A stretch of 64,000 nucleotides of DNA from Tilletia caries (lineage: Eukaryota > Basidiomycota > Exobasidiomycetes > Tilletiales > Tilletiaceae), in contig JALUTQ010000039.1 in assembly GCA_032718865.1 (NCBI GenBank), forward strand, positions 558,001 through 622,000. The letters are read 5' to 3'. This document shows positions 13,001 through 21,273 of this stretch, piece after piece; the first letter of the stretch is position 1, and each line of letters starts with the position of its first letter. A program made the translations under genes and the position numbers. The notes under the pieces are model-generated. The model searched no databases. It saw only the letters and a list, made by a program, of their open reading frames with translations, and was not told the DNA's origin.

Positions 13001-13303
13001 AGGTGTGCAGCCATCGATGGACGAGGGCAGGTGCCCTTCTGTGAAGACGAAGGAAGGGAACGTAAGTACGGCTCAGGCTGCATGCTACTGCTGCGCAGAC
13101 TCACGCTTCCAGCGACGGTACCGAAACCTGGCGAAGGAAGGCGACGCGCCGCGCGTGCAGGGCGCTGTCGATCTTGTTCACCATCGCTTTCGGGACCTTG
13201 GGAATTCGGGATGTCTACAGGAATGAATGCGGTGGACAGGGGTGGGGGGCGAAATCAGTGCGGACTTCTGCTGCCTGATAAAGGGGCGGGGAAGACTCAC
13301 CAT
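10070..13303 (-). CDS. DDL1: DDHD-domain phospholipase (PA-PLA1 family)
   Basis: Probable intracellular phospholipase A1 of the DDHD1/DDHD2/SEC23IP family, acting on phosphatidic acid and related lipids at ER, Golgi or mitochondrial membranes. Exons on the minus strand are 13303-13301, 13214-13105, 13038-12478, 12397-11359, 11295-11231 and 11159-10070. They join without remainder into 955 aa. Exon 1 is only the start codon. The N-terminal part has the WSAFGATDSKALE block and RVMRGTWF, both typical of the family. A long charged linker follows. The lipase motif is AHSLG, with Ser615 as nucleophile; the first Gly of GxSxG is replaced, as in other family members. The C-terminal region has SDPVGTRL and SHASYW, typical of the DDHD domain, interrupted by an acidic insert of about 170 residues. 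The symbol is that of the budding-yeast homologue. The gene converges with the RGS-LOV gene, leaving 169 bp between them. Confidence 0.9.
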
Positions 13304-13901
13304 TGATGATACGCGCGCGCGTGTGCCTCGCCCTCGATCTCCAATCTGACCCTTTGTGGCCTCAAGAATTCAGACAGGGTCCATCCAATGCTTGCCGCTC
13401 ATCGCTCGCAGCAGCCAAGAACAGTTCCGAGTTCGCGGCTCAACTGGGCGACAGGGACGTCATTATTGAGGCCCACCACCACCACCGCACACGTGATCGC
13501 CAGCTTGGGCGACAAAAGGCCACGTCGGTGCGAAGTCGGCGCTCGATCCTTGCCAGCGACACAAACAAGATCGAGAAACACAAGACAGGCGGACCAAGGT
13601 ATACAGGATGAGACCGATGGGCGTGATACATAGAAGACAAGATCAGGGACCCCTCCTTGCCCCTACACTAACTCGCGCCTGCTGGCTGCTGAGTGTTGCC
13701 AGGCAGACAGGCGACAGCGCACCAGGCACAAAACCGGAACAGTTCATCTCATCTTCTTGAAAACAGAAGAGCCCTGAAGAACACGAATGCTGACCACCTC
13801 TTCTTCGTATTTGCTGTCCATCACCGTCCTTCCCCCCCTCTCCTCTTCTCTTTCTCCAGAACCCAAAAACTTCTTCTTGCGACTCATTCTGAGCATCTGT
13901 G
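13304..13901. promoter_or_regulatory. Divergent promoter region
   Basis: This 598-bp stretch separates the start codons of the DDHD phospholipase (-) and the 847-aa protein (+). A CG-dinucleotide run lies at 13311-13321, next to the phospholipase start. A CT-rich tract at 13825-13860 precedes the plus-strand ATG, as often seen near fungal transcription starts. No TATA box is obvious. Confidence 0.5.
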
Positions 13902-16445
13902 ATGCCTCAGTACTTCACCCCCATCGACCCAGCTTCCAGCGGTGCTCCGAGCTCATCAAACCCCCAACGAGATATCACCGGATCGGAAGAGCCAACCTGC
14001 GCCGGCGCTCCTGCCACTGTACTCGCACTCATCGACAGCATAGGGGTCGCTCTGGATGCCGTTCGTGGTGCCGAGATCAGCCTCAAACATGCCAGCCAGG
14101 TGCTCCATGCGGCACGAAGCGCTTGGGCCTCGTCTCAACCAGCTTCGGGTCGGAATTCGGCCCTATCTCTCGATGCCGATAGCTGTGGGCTCCAAAATTC
14201 CAACACCACCCGCTCAACAGACGTTTTCACACTCTTGCCTCCCTCAAGCCAGTCCGATGGTACTTTCCAGCAGGACCATCAAACCGCTGAGAGCAGCATG
14301 ACCACGCAACCCGAGCTGCCGGTATCTTCAGCTGGGTCCTTTTGTACGAGCCACAGTGAACCGGAAGGTTCTCTCTTCGACTCGTCCACCCTCGCTAAGA
14401 TTGACTCGCGTATGCCTCTTCCACCGCCTCGACCCGGCCAAGCCCACGAAGTCCTGGAGTTCGCTCCTCAGTCCAGCCCTTCATACAGCCATGCCGAGGA
14501 ATTCGAATGCATGCGATCAGCCTCGTACGCAAGCGGGGTCTCCAGCGTGTGGAAGGCGGTCTTCGAAGAAGGTGAAGGTTCACTTCCCTTTGGTGGAGCA
14601 CCTTCCACATCGGCGCATAGCAGCAACACGAAACCCGACCACAACACCAAATACCAGCAGCTCGATCTCACTGAACCCAAATGGAACCTTGAGACAGCTG
14701 CTCATCATGCAGTCCCGCGGTCAGAAGAATCTCCGACAGGTATCATTCAACGCTTCTATTCTCCTCGACTGGTCGATGCTAGGGACAGCCTGATCAAAGT
14801 GCCCTCACAGGAGTCTCTAGGCTCACCAGTAATGACTGCAGACAGCACACCGAAAGGCAGGCCTAATTTTCTCCCCAGGCAGAGCGCACCTGACGTTCGT
14901 TCGGACACAAAAAATCACTTGCCCACGAACGAAATGCCCGAGCCCCATCGTCACAATCAAGAGCGGCCAGATCCGCAGTCTTCAGCTGCTAAGGGTCGAT
15001 GGTTTCCTAAGACGAACAGCAAAGATTGCCTACATAGTCGCCTGACAGAATCGCCTGCGCCGCTGGTCCACATCCCGCCAGCTCAAGGAGACCACGACTC
15101 CGCAAAATTGAGGAAGGGGATCACGAACGAGGCGCAGCAGCCCTTCAACGATCCTTCAACTACCACCCCGCAACATGAAGCCGGTTTGGAACACAGAACG
15201 AACGCCACCAACCCTTCTGGTACGAGCCAAGCAGCCTCGACAGCACGTACACCTCATCCATGGAGCCTGCATGCGTCTTCTACCGTTTCCATCAAACATC
15301 CGGTACGAAAGCAAAGCCAGTCTTCCTCCCCTGCCCGCAGAGATTCGCCTGATACACCAAGTACCTCTCACACGCAGCCATCCGAGCCAGCCAAGACGCC
15401 ATTTCAGGTGCGGATGAACGACTATCGCCAGTCGACCTTCTTCGGGCCCCAAGCTGAATTATCGATGGGCCCGGCTACGGCAGCAGGAGAACTGCGGCCG
15501 ATCGACATGTGCTCACCGACGCTGCCGCTGAATGACTTGCTCCCCCCGAAGAATGGGGAGGAAATCCAGAAGGGAAGGTCGGCGAAAGTGGGTGCTCCAT
15601 CTCGAAGCAGCTCGTATCGATCCAAATGGGCCGCTCGACAATCCTCAGGACATCAGTCGCTTACTCGCGCTTCGTCATTGCAACAACCCCGAGGCGATAT
15701 CTTTGGCTACAATCAGGAGCAGGAACAGGAAGGAGGGCTTGCCAGCGACGTGCTTCAACTGTTCATGAACGGCAGTGTCGCCACCAACAGTGTTGCGAGC
15801 GAAAGCGTTGGGAGTCGTCGTCGAAATGACGGCAAGAGCAGCGACAGCGGCGACTCGGACGATTCCATCTGCGACGAAATTTTCTCCACTCTGCATCGGT
15901 CCGTGCTGGCTTCGACGAAGGGAAGCTCCGTCCCTACCCGGGCGAACTCGATCCAGCAGCAGCAGTGCCGAACGCCACCAGGGGGCAGCCTCCGCAAGCT
16001 TTCGCTGGTGCCGGATGGTCATCTGCAGCGATCGGGCTCGATGAACTCCACGTTACCTTCGACGCCCTACAGGGCTCTTCGTCCGGACTACTCCATCAGC
16101 GTCAATAGTCCCAGCGGCAGCAGTGGCGGAGGTACCCCCCGCGGGATGGAGAAGAAAGGCGGAGACGGGCCCAAGACTGTCGGTCTGGCCGTTGATACGA
16201 GTCCGCACGACACAAGCTTTGGCGTCAGCTTGGGTGGATCTCCCTTGCCCAGGTGGGAGGATCGGTCGGAGGTCAACGACTGGATTCGGAGGAAGACCAA
16301 GGAGCGCGGGATCACGCCAGGAAGTGCCGACTTTGACTCGGTGCACACTTCGATACACACTTGGAGGTCTGCCGCTGCTTCCAGCTCCCCAGCACCCCCG
16401 GGAGGCGGCCGCTGGAACGACGCTCCTACTACGGGGAGGAAGTAG
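13902..16445 (+). CDS. Large disordered Ser/Pro-rich protein, unknown function
   Basis: An uninterrupted 847-codon ORF starting at the first ATG after a CT-rich leader. I recognise no catalytic or binding domain. A short, probably helical segment lies at residues 30-70 (TVLALIDSIGVALDAVRGAE, then KHASQVLHAARSAW). The rest is Ser/Pro/Thr/Gln-rich with many potential phosphorylation sites. The last 70 residues, after GLAVDTSPHDTSFGV, include WEDRSEVNDWIRRKTKERG, which looks more ordered and may be the conserved part. Two stretches, around residues 575-600 and 660-690, resemble phospho-regulated linkers of fungal polarity or signalling scaffolds, but that is a guess. Codon use and the absence of stops argue for a real gene. 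Confidence 0.75.
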   Translation: MPQYFTPIDPASSGAPSSSNPQRDITGSEEPTCAGAPATVLALIDSIGVALDAVRGAEISLKHASQVLHAARSAWASSQPASGRNSALSLDADSCGLQNSNTTRSTDVFTLLPPSSQSDGTFQQDHQTAESSMTTQPELPVSSAGSFCTSHSEPEGSLFDSSTLAKIDSRMPLPPPRPGQAHEVLEFAPQSSPSYSHAEEFECMRSASYASGVSSVWKAVFEEGEGSLPFGGAPSTSAHSSNTKPDHNTKYQQLDLTEPKWNLETAAHHAVPRSEESPTGIIQRFYSPRLVDARDSLIKVPSQESLGSPVMTADSTPKGRPNFLPRQSAPDVRSDTKNHLPTNEMPEPHRHNQERPDPQSSAAKGRWFPKTNSKDCLHSRLTESPAPLVHIPPAQGDHDSAKLRKGITNEAQQPFNDPSTTTPQHEAGLEHRTNATNPSGTSQAASTARTPHPWSLHASSTVSIKHPVRKQSQSSSPARRDSPDTPSTSHTQPSEPAKTPFQVRMNDYRQSTFFGPQAELSMGPATAAGELRPIDMCSPTLPLNDLLPPKNGEEIQKGRSAKVGAPSRSSSYRSKWAARQSSGHQSLTRASSLQQPRGDIFGYNQEQEQEGGLASDVLQLFMNGSVATNSVASESVGSRRRNDGKSSDSGDSDDSICDEIFSTLHRSVLASTKGSSVPTRANSIQQQQCRTPPGGSLRKLSLVPDGHLQRSGSMNSTLPSTPYRALRPDYSISVNSPSGSSGGGTPRGMEKKGGDGPKTVGLAVDTSPHDTSFGVSLGGSPLPRWEDRSEVNDWIRRKTKERGITPGSADFDSVHTSIHTWRSAAASSSPAPPGGGRWNDAPTTGRK

Positions 16446-16786
16446 CACCCTAAACACTTCCGATCTGTTCATTCATTCATTCCCTTTCGTTTTCTGTCTC
16501 CATCGTTTACGCGGACTGCGTCCGCCTGTCTGCAACATACGCATTCCTTCTTTCCTTCCTACTTCCCGATCTCTATCAGTAGCTTTGCTAGACACCAGAC
16601 TGCGTCCGTCTGTCTGCAACATACACCCCCAACCTGCCGGGATGATTTTTGGAGCGTAGTGTTCTAGGATAAGCCGTAATGGTGTCCGGGAATCATACCT
16701 GGCGGTACTGTCAGGTACTGTCAGTTAAGATCATCCGGGAACCATCCGGCTTAGATGATCCGGGGATGCTACCTGAGTACATACCA
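16446..16786. other. 3' flank with a short duplicated segment
   Basis: No gene. A segment of about 30 bp containing CTGTCTGCAACATAC occurs twice (about 16515-16545 and 16600-16630), consistent with a local duplication downstream of the 847-aa gene. The stretch 16690-16785 has repeated TGTCCGGGAA/ATCCGGGA words, similar to a stretch near 20757. Confidence 0.5.
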
Positions 16787-17098
16787 AGTCACTGTGCCAA
16801 ATGAAGTAGTTTCCAGTTGGTGGAAACTAATTGGAAATCCGCAGTTTCCAAGGGGTTTCCATGGCGCTGGAAACTAGACCAGTTTTCGGGCAGTTTTCTT
16901 TGGATCCGAATACTGTGCAGTTTTCGAAGGGTTTTCGGTACTTGGAAACTTGAAGCGGGTCTGGGAGGTCGATGCCGGGCAAAGACCTCTTGGTTTTCCC
17001 AATTGGCATGACCCCGCTCAACAGTCTCAGGGTTTCTAGGTAACCGGCTTCAACCTCAGAAAATTCATAGCTGCTTCCTGACCAAAACGATGCTCATG

Positions 17099-18274
17099 CT
17101 CAGGGAAATTCAAAACGGGGGTAGAATAGGCAAAACGAGGGTGATCTGGGGGTAAAAAGCGGGTGCTGGAATTCGCTGTGGGTAAAACGATGGTTGCCTC
17201 AACTTGCCCTTCCGGCGATACAGTTCTGCCCTTGCGTCATCGGCCACTCTAAATTTGTAGTTCCAACAGTCTGGCTTACAACTCTTCAGATTCCTATACA
17301 ACTAGATTACAATACAGCGAAGATCGATACTTGGTGAAAATTTCTGCTTCTCTTCCACCACGCACACCACGCACCACGCACCACGCACCACACGACAGGG
17401 CTCGACGCTCGATCTCGACGACGGCGCACTCGGTCTCGACGACGAGGCCGACCTCGGCGCCCCTTGCTGTGCGCCTGTGCTGCCCTAACCCTTCCACTGC
17501 CCTGCTAACCCTCCTTCCCTAACCTCTCCCCGTCTGCTTCTCCGGTTCTCCCCGTCTGCTACCCTCCGTCTGCTTCTCCCCGTCTGCTACCCTCTCCTTC
17601 TGCTCCCCCCCTTCTCCTTCTGCTCCACCCCCTGTCTGCTTCCTCCCCCGTGATCCCTCCCCGTCTGCGCTCCTTCTCCGTCTGCTGCCCTCCTCCCCCG
17701 TCTGATACCCTCTCCCCGTCTGCTGCCCTACCCCAACCCCGTCTGCTGCCAACCCCGTCTGCTGCCCTTCCTCCCCGTCTGCTGCCCTTCCTCCCCGTCT
17801 GCTGCCTTCCCCGTCTGTCTCTCTTCTGCTCTCCTCTCTGTCTGCGCTTCTTTTTCTCTTTTTCTCTCCTCTCGTTCAGAACAGTCTCATAGGGCACATC
17901 ACACAGCGACAATTCGACGTTCCGACGACATATCTTCCATCACTAACCCCTCTCGCTGCTCTGTTAGATATATGTATGTTATGTATGTCGTGTATGTATG
18001 TATGTTAGACACTGGAATGGATATGGTCTTTTGCTCCCTTACTTTCGCGGTTCGCGGCCGGTACAGACCCAGCCTGATGCTACCCTCGTTTTACCCTCGT
18101 TTTGCCCGTCTGACCAAAGTGGGTAAATCCGCACAAAACAAAACATCTGCAGGGGTAAAACGAGGGTAGCCCAAGGTGGCGAACGGGGCGAACAGTAGGT
18201 AATCCGAGGGCAATCCGGGGGTGGAATCTACCCCCAAATCACCCACGTTTTACCCCTTTTCCAATTTTCGTGAG
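17099..18274 (+). mobile_element. 1.2-kb TIR element, left copy of an inverted pair
   Basis: Non-autonomous element of an unassigned family. Its outer end begins CTCAGGGAAATT and its inner end, read inverted, begins CTCACGAAAATT. Similarity between the ends continues through GGGTGATCTGGGGGTA and GGGTGATTTGGGGGTA, so these are imperfect terminal inverted repeats of about 50 bp. The interior includes a strongly pyrimidine-rich minisatellite. No protein family is recognised. The flanking 7-mers do not match across this copy, but each matches a flank of the partner copy; see the inversion finding. Confidence 0.8.
17519..17830 (+). repeat. Polypyrimidine minisatellite (left arm)
   Basis: Tandem variants of CCCCGTCTGCTGCC and CTCCCCGTCTGCTTC make a strand-asymmetric C/T-rich tract of about 300 bp. 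The mirrored tract in the right copy (about 18770-19165) is G/A-rich on this strand and has a few extra repeat units. The ORFs across it are by-products of the repeat. Confidence 0.85.
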
Positions 18275-18361
18275 ACTCACCACTGACAAGTGCATGTCTC
18301 AACACAAGTACACACGGGTAGCAATACAGTAATTCCACGGTTTCTGTCGTCAGACATGAGC
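18275..18361. other. 87-bp spacer between the inverted copies
   Basis: Unique DNA between the inner ends of the two copies. Its first seven bases (ACTCACC) are the reverse complement of the seven bases right of the outer right copy. Its last seven (CATGAGC) are the reverse complement of the seven bases left of the outer left copy. This is what inversion of the central part would leave. Confidence 0.75.
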
Positions 18362-19574
18362 CTCACGAAAATTGGAAAAGGGGTAAAACGTGGGTGATTT
18401 GGGGGTAGATTCCACCCCCGGATTGCCCTCGAATTACCTACTGTTCGCCCCGTTCGCCACCTTGGGCTACCCTCGTTTTACCCCTGCAGATGTTTTGTTT
18501 TGTGCGGATTTACCCACTTTGGTCAGACGGGCAAAACGAGGGTAAAACGAGGGTAGCATCAGGCTGGGTCTGTACCGGCCGCGAACCGCGAAAGTAAGGG
18601 AGCAAAAGACCATATCCATTCCAGTGTCTAACATACATACATACACGACATACATAACATACATATATCTAACAGAGCAGCGAGAGGGGTTAGTGATGGA
18701 AGATATGTCGTCGGAACGTCGAATTGTCGCTGTGTGATGTGCCCTATGAGACTGTTCTGAACGAGAGGAGAGAAAAGAGAAAAGAAGCGCAGACAGAGAG
18801 GAGAGCAGAAGAGAGACAGACGGGGAAGGCAGCAGACGGGGAGGAAGGGCAGCAGACGGGGAGGAAGGGCAGCAGACGGGGTTGGCAGCAGACGGGGTTG
18901 GGGTAGGGCAGCAGACGGGGTTGGCAGCAGACGGGGTTGGGGTAGGGCAGCAGACGGGGAGAGGGTATCAGACGGGGGAGGAGGGCAGCAGACGGAGAAG
19001 GAGCGCAGACGGGGAGGGATCACGGGGGAGGAAGCAGACAGGGGGGGTGGAGCAGAAGGAGAAGGGGGAGCAGAAGGAGAGGGTAGCAGACGGGGAGAAG
19101 CAGACGGAGGGTAGCAGACGGGGAGAACCGGAGAAGCAGACGGGGAGAGGTTAGGGAAGGAGGGTTAGCAGGGCAGTGGAAGGGTTAGGGCAGCACAGGC
19201 GCACAGCAAGGGGCGCCGAGGTCGGCCTCGTCGTCGAGACCGAGTGCGCCGTCGTCGAGATCGAGCGTCGAGCCCTGTCGTGTGGTGCGTGGTGCGTGGT
19301 GCGTGGTGTGCGTGGTGGAAGAGAAGCAGAAATTTTCACCAAGTATCGATCTTCGCTGTATTGTAATCTAGTTGTATAGGAATCTGAAGAGTTGTAAGCC
19401 AGACTGTTGGAACTACAAATTTAGAGTGGCCGATGACGCAAGGGCAGAACTGTATCGCCGGAAGGGCAAGTTGAGGCAACCATCGTTTTACCCACAGCGA
19501 ATTCCAGCACCCGCTTTTTACCCCCAGATCACCCTCGTTTTGCCTATTCTACCCCCGTTTTGAATTTTCCTGAG
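18362..19574 (-). mobile_element. 1.2-kb TIR element, right copy of an inverted pair
   Basis: Near-identical inverted copy of 17099-18274, with ends CTCACGAAAATT (inner) and, inverted, CTCAGGAAAATT (outer). It is about 37 bp longer, mainly because of extra minisatellite units near 18880-18945. Together the two arms make a palindrome of about 2.4 kb. Confidence 0.8.
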
Positions 19575-19842
19575 GGTGAGTGTGGATGTGTCGAGTGGCA
19601 CGGGTAGGCCGTGCCTGGGCAGCGACACCCTGAGACCAGGCAGTGGTAGCGCTTGACCCCACCGCGGTAGCGTGGTCTACAGGAGGCTTACATAAGGTGG
19701 CCCGTGCTACACCAAAGGGTTTTCGACATAGGAAAACTGTAGGAAAACTGCTGCGCATTTTTTAGTTTTCGGCGGCGAAAACTATCGAGTTTTCACGGGG
19801 TTTCCACCAACTGGAAACTACCTCGGATGGCACAGTGAGTGC

Positions 19843-20317
19843 CGACGCCCGTATCGCCCTCGCCCCCAATTCCACGTGGGAGCAAAACTAGATCACGTGA
19901 CCCCACTTCCAGCTCGCCGGGGGGGCGTTGCCCCCCCGGAACCCCCCCAACCAAAAGGACAGTCTTGTCCGTCTCCATTGCTATCATGTCTAATCCTGCC
20001 CGCTACGCGCTAACTCTAACCCGCAGAAAAAAAATGGTGAATGTTATCCTAACTTAGCGACCAAGTCGAAAAAAGAGGAAAAAAGAGAAAAAAGAATGAT
20101 CAAAAAGGGAATTTAACCGTAGACTTGCAGAATTGCAAGCTGCATCACTAACCGCTGAACTATGAGGGAAAGTTGATGTCAGTCCTGTTCTATTACAATA
20201 TTTGAACCCCCCTAACGTGAGCGTGCTAAAGATAGTAGTCAAATCGCGCTAACGCGCGTCCTGATCGCCGAATCACCGATGAAACGTGGCATTGGGGGCG
20301 AGGGCGATAAGGGCCCT
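19843..20317. mobile_element. Mutator-like MITE abutting the CACTA end
   Basis: About 475 bp with imperfect inverted ends sharing TATCGCCCTCGCCCCCAAT. It is flanked by the 10-bp direct repeat CAGTGAGTGC (19833-19842 and 20318-20327). A 9-10 bp duplication suits the Mutator superfamily. The left duplication overlaps the terminal CAGTG of the CACTA-like element, so this MITE inserted there later. It has a G/C homopolymer patch near 19920-19950 and no ORF. Confidence 0.75.
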
Positions 20318-20327
20318 CAGTGAGTGC

Positions 20328-20835
20328 AACCATACTGAGATGCTCCAAAAACATTGTCTGACGACCCTTCCCGCGCGCGAAGGAAAGCTCTGGTCACGTG
20401 GTTGCTGGTGAGCAGCTCCAAGTCCACAGACCACGGAAAGGTCTGAGTCTCACAGTCTCATAATTATCCGGCGAGATCTCAAAAAATTCACTGTGGCTTT
20501 CCCTCTCAATTGATGGTCACGTTTGACATTAGGAACCCTTGATTCGCTGTATTGCTACCCGTATGATGAGGTGACGAGGTGGTGGGAAGGGATGGTGGGT
20601 GGGTGTAATGGATGGGAGCGGTGGAGGTGGGAGGAGAGGACGACGAGACGACGACCGCGTCTGCCTGGTGCCACGGACTGCGGGGAACTCGTTTGTTTGG
20701 GTTCGCGTCTCAGTCACGTGCTCACTACCTCACATGGAACTGGAATGACCCCTGGTACTGTCCGGGAATCCTCCCAAAAATCATTCCAGAATGCTACCGC
20801 TTTGAAGTGCTAGATGCTACCAGGTTCATCCCGCT
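20328..20835. other. No gene recognised
   Basis: Intergenic or decayed repeat DNA between the Mutator-like MITE and the Harbinger-like MITE. It holds GT-rich stretches (20575-20640) and a TGTCCGGGAATC word like one near 16690. No coding signal. Confidence 0.5.
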
Positions 20836-20976
20836 TTAGAGCGTGTCCTGCTGCACAGTTGCTGTGCTTTGAAATTCCACAGCAAAACAGCGCAGGGACA
20901 AAATTTTGTCCCCCCGCTTTGAAAGCTTTGCTTTTAATTTCCCAAAGCAAGTCCAGCAGGACAAACAGCGTGCTCT

Positions 20977-21273
20977 TGTGTTGGCGGACACAGGAGTCCT
21001 ATGGCACAAGAGCCTACCTTAGCACAAGAGCAAATAGAAGAGAGAGCGAGTTGATTGCAGAAGCCAGGAGGAAGTACAAGTGAGAGCAGCGAGGAAAAGG
21101 GAAGAGAGAGAGAGTGGTGAGGAATGGAACGGAGTGGGAACGGGATCGGGTCGAGAATGGAATCGGGAGAATGGAACCGAGGTGGGAACCGAGGCTCAGA
21201 GTGAACAAAGGGAAACAGAAGAGAAAGAGAACCGCACAGATAGAGAAGTCAGGAGCTGGTGCCGCCCAGCACA
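20977..21273 (-). repeat. 3' LTR of family A
   Basis: On the plus strand the 297-bp repeat starts TGTGTTGG and ends CCCAGCACA, giving the usual TG...CA ends. It is G/A-rich with GAGAGAG and GGGAACGGGA words. It matches the other LTR almost perfectly. Confidence 0.95.

Larger units (their letters stand above)
16790..19837. mobile_element. CACTA (EnSpm)-like non-autonomous element with nested insertions
   Basis: Both ends start CACTGTGCCA, and the inverted match continues through GTAGTTTCCAGTTGGTGGAA. The flanks share the 3-bp duplication AGT (16787-16789 and 19838-19840). CACTG-type ends with a 3-bp duplication are typical of the CACTA superfamily. The subterminal parts hold many GTTTTC/GGAAAC repeats (16829-16960 and 19715-19820), also typical. 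No transposase ORF is present. Removing the two nested elements leaves roughly 0.65 kb. Confidence 0.8.

Noticed and set aside
17650..19154. Long ORFs across the inverted minisatellite arms (Arg/Gly/Glu-rich or Pro/Leu/Ser-rich)
   Set aside because: They follow the repeat period on both strands, mirror each other between arms and have no domain signal.
17099..19574. Palindrome as a pure sequencing fold-back artefact
   Set aside because: The arms differ in minisatellite length, have a unique 87-bp spacer and show swapped 7-bp duplications. All of this fits biology better, though long reads should confirm it.
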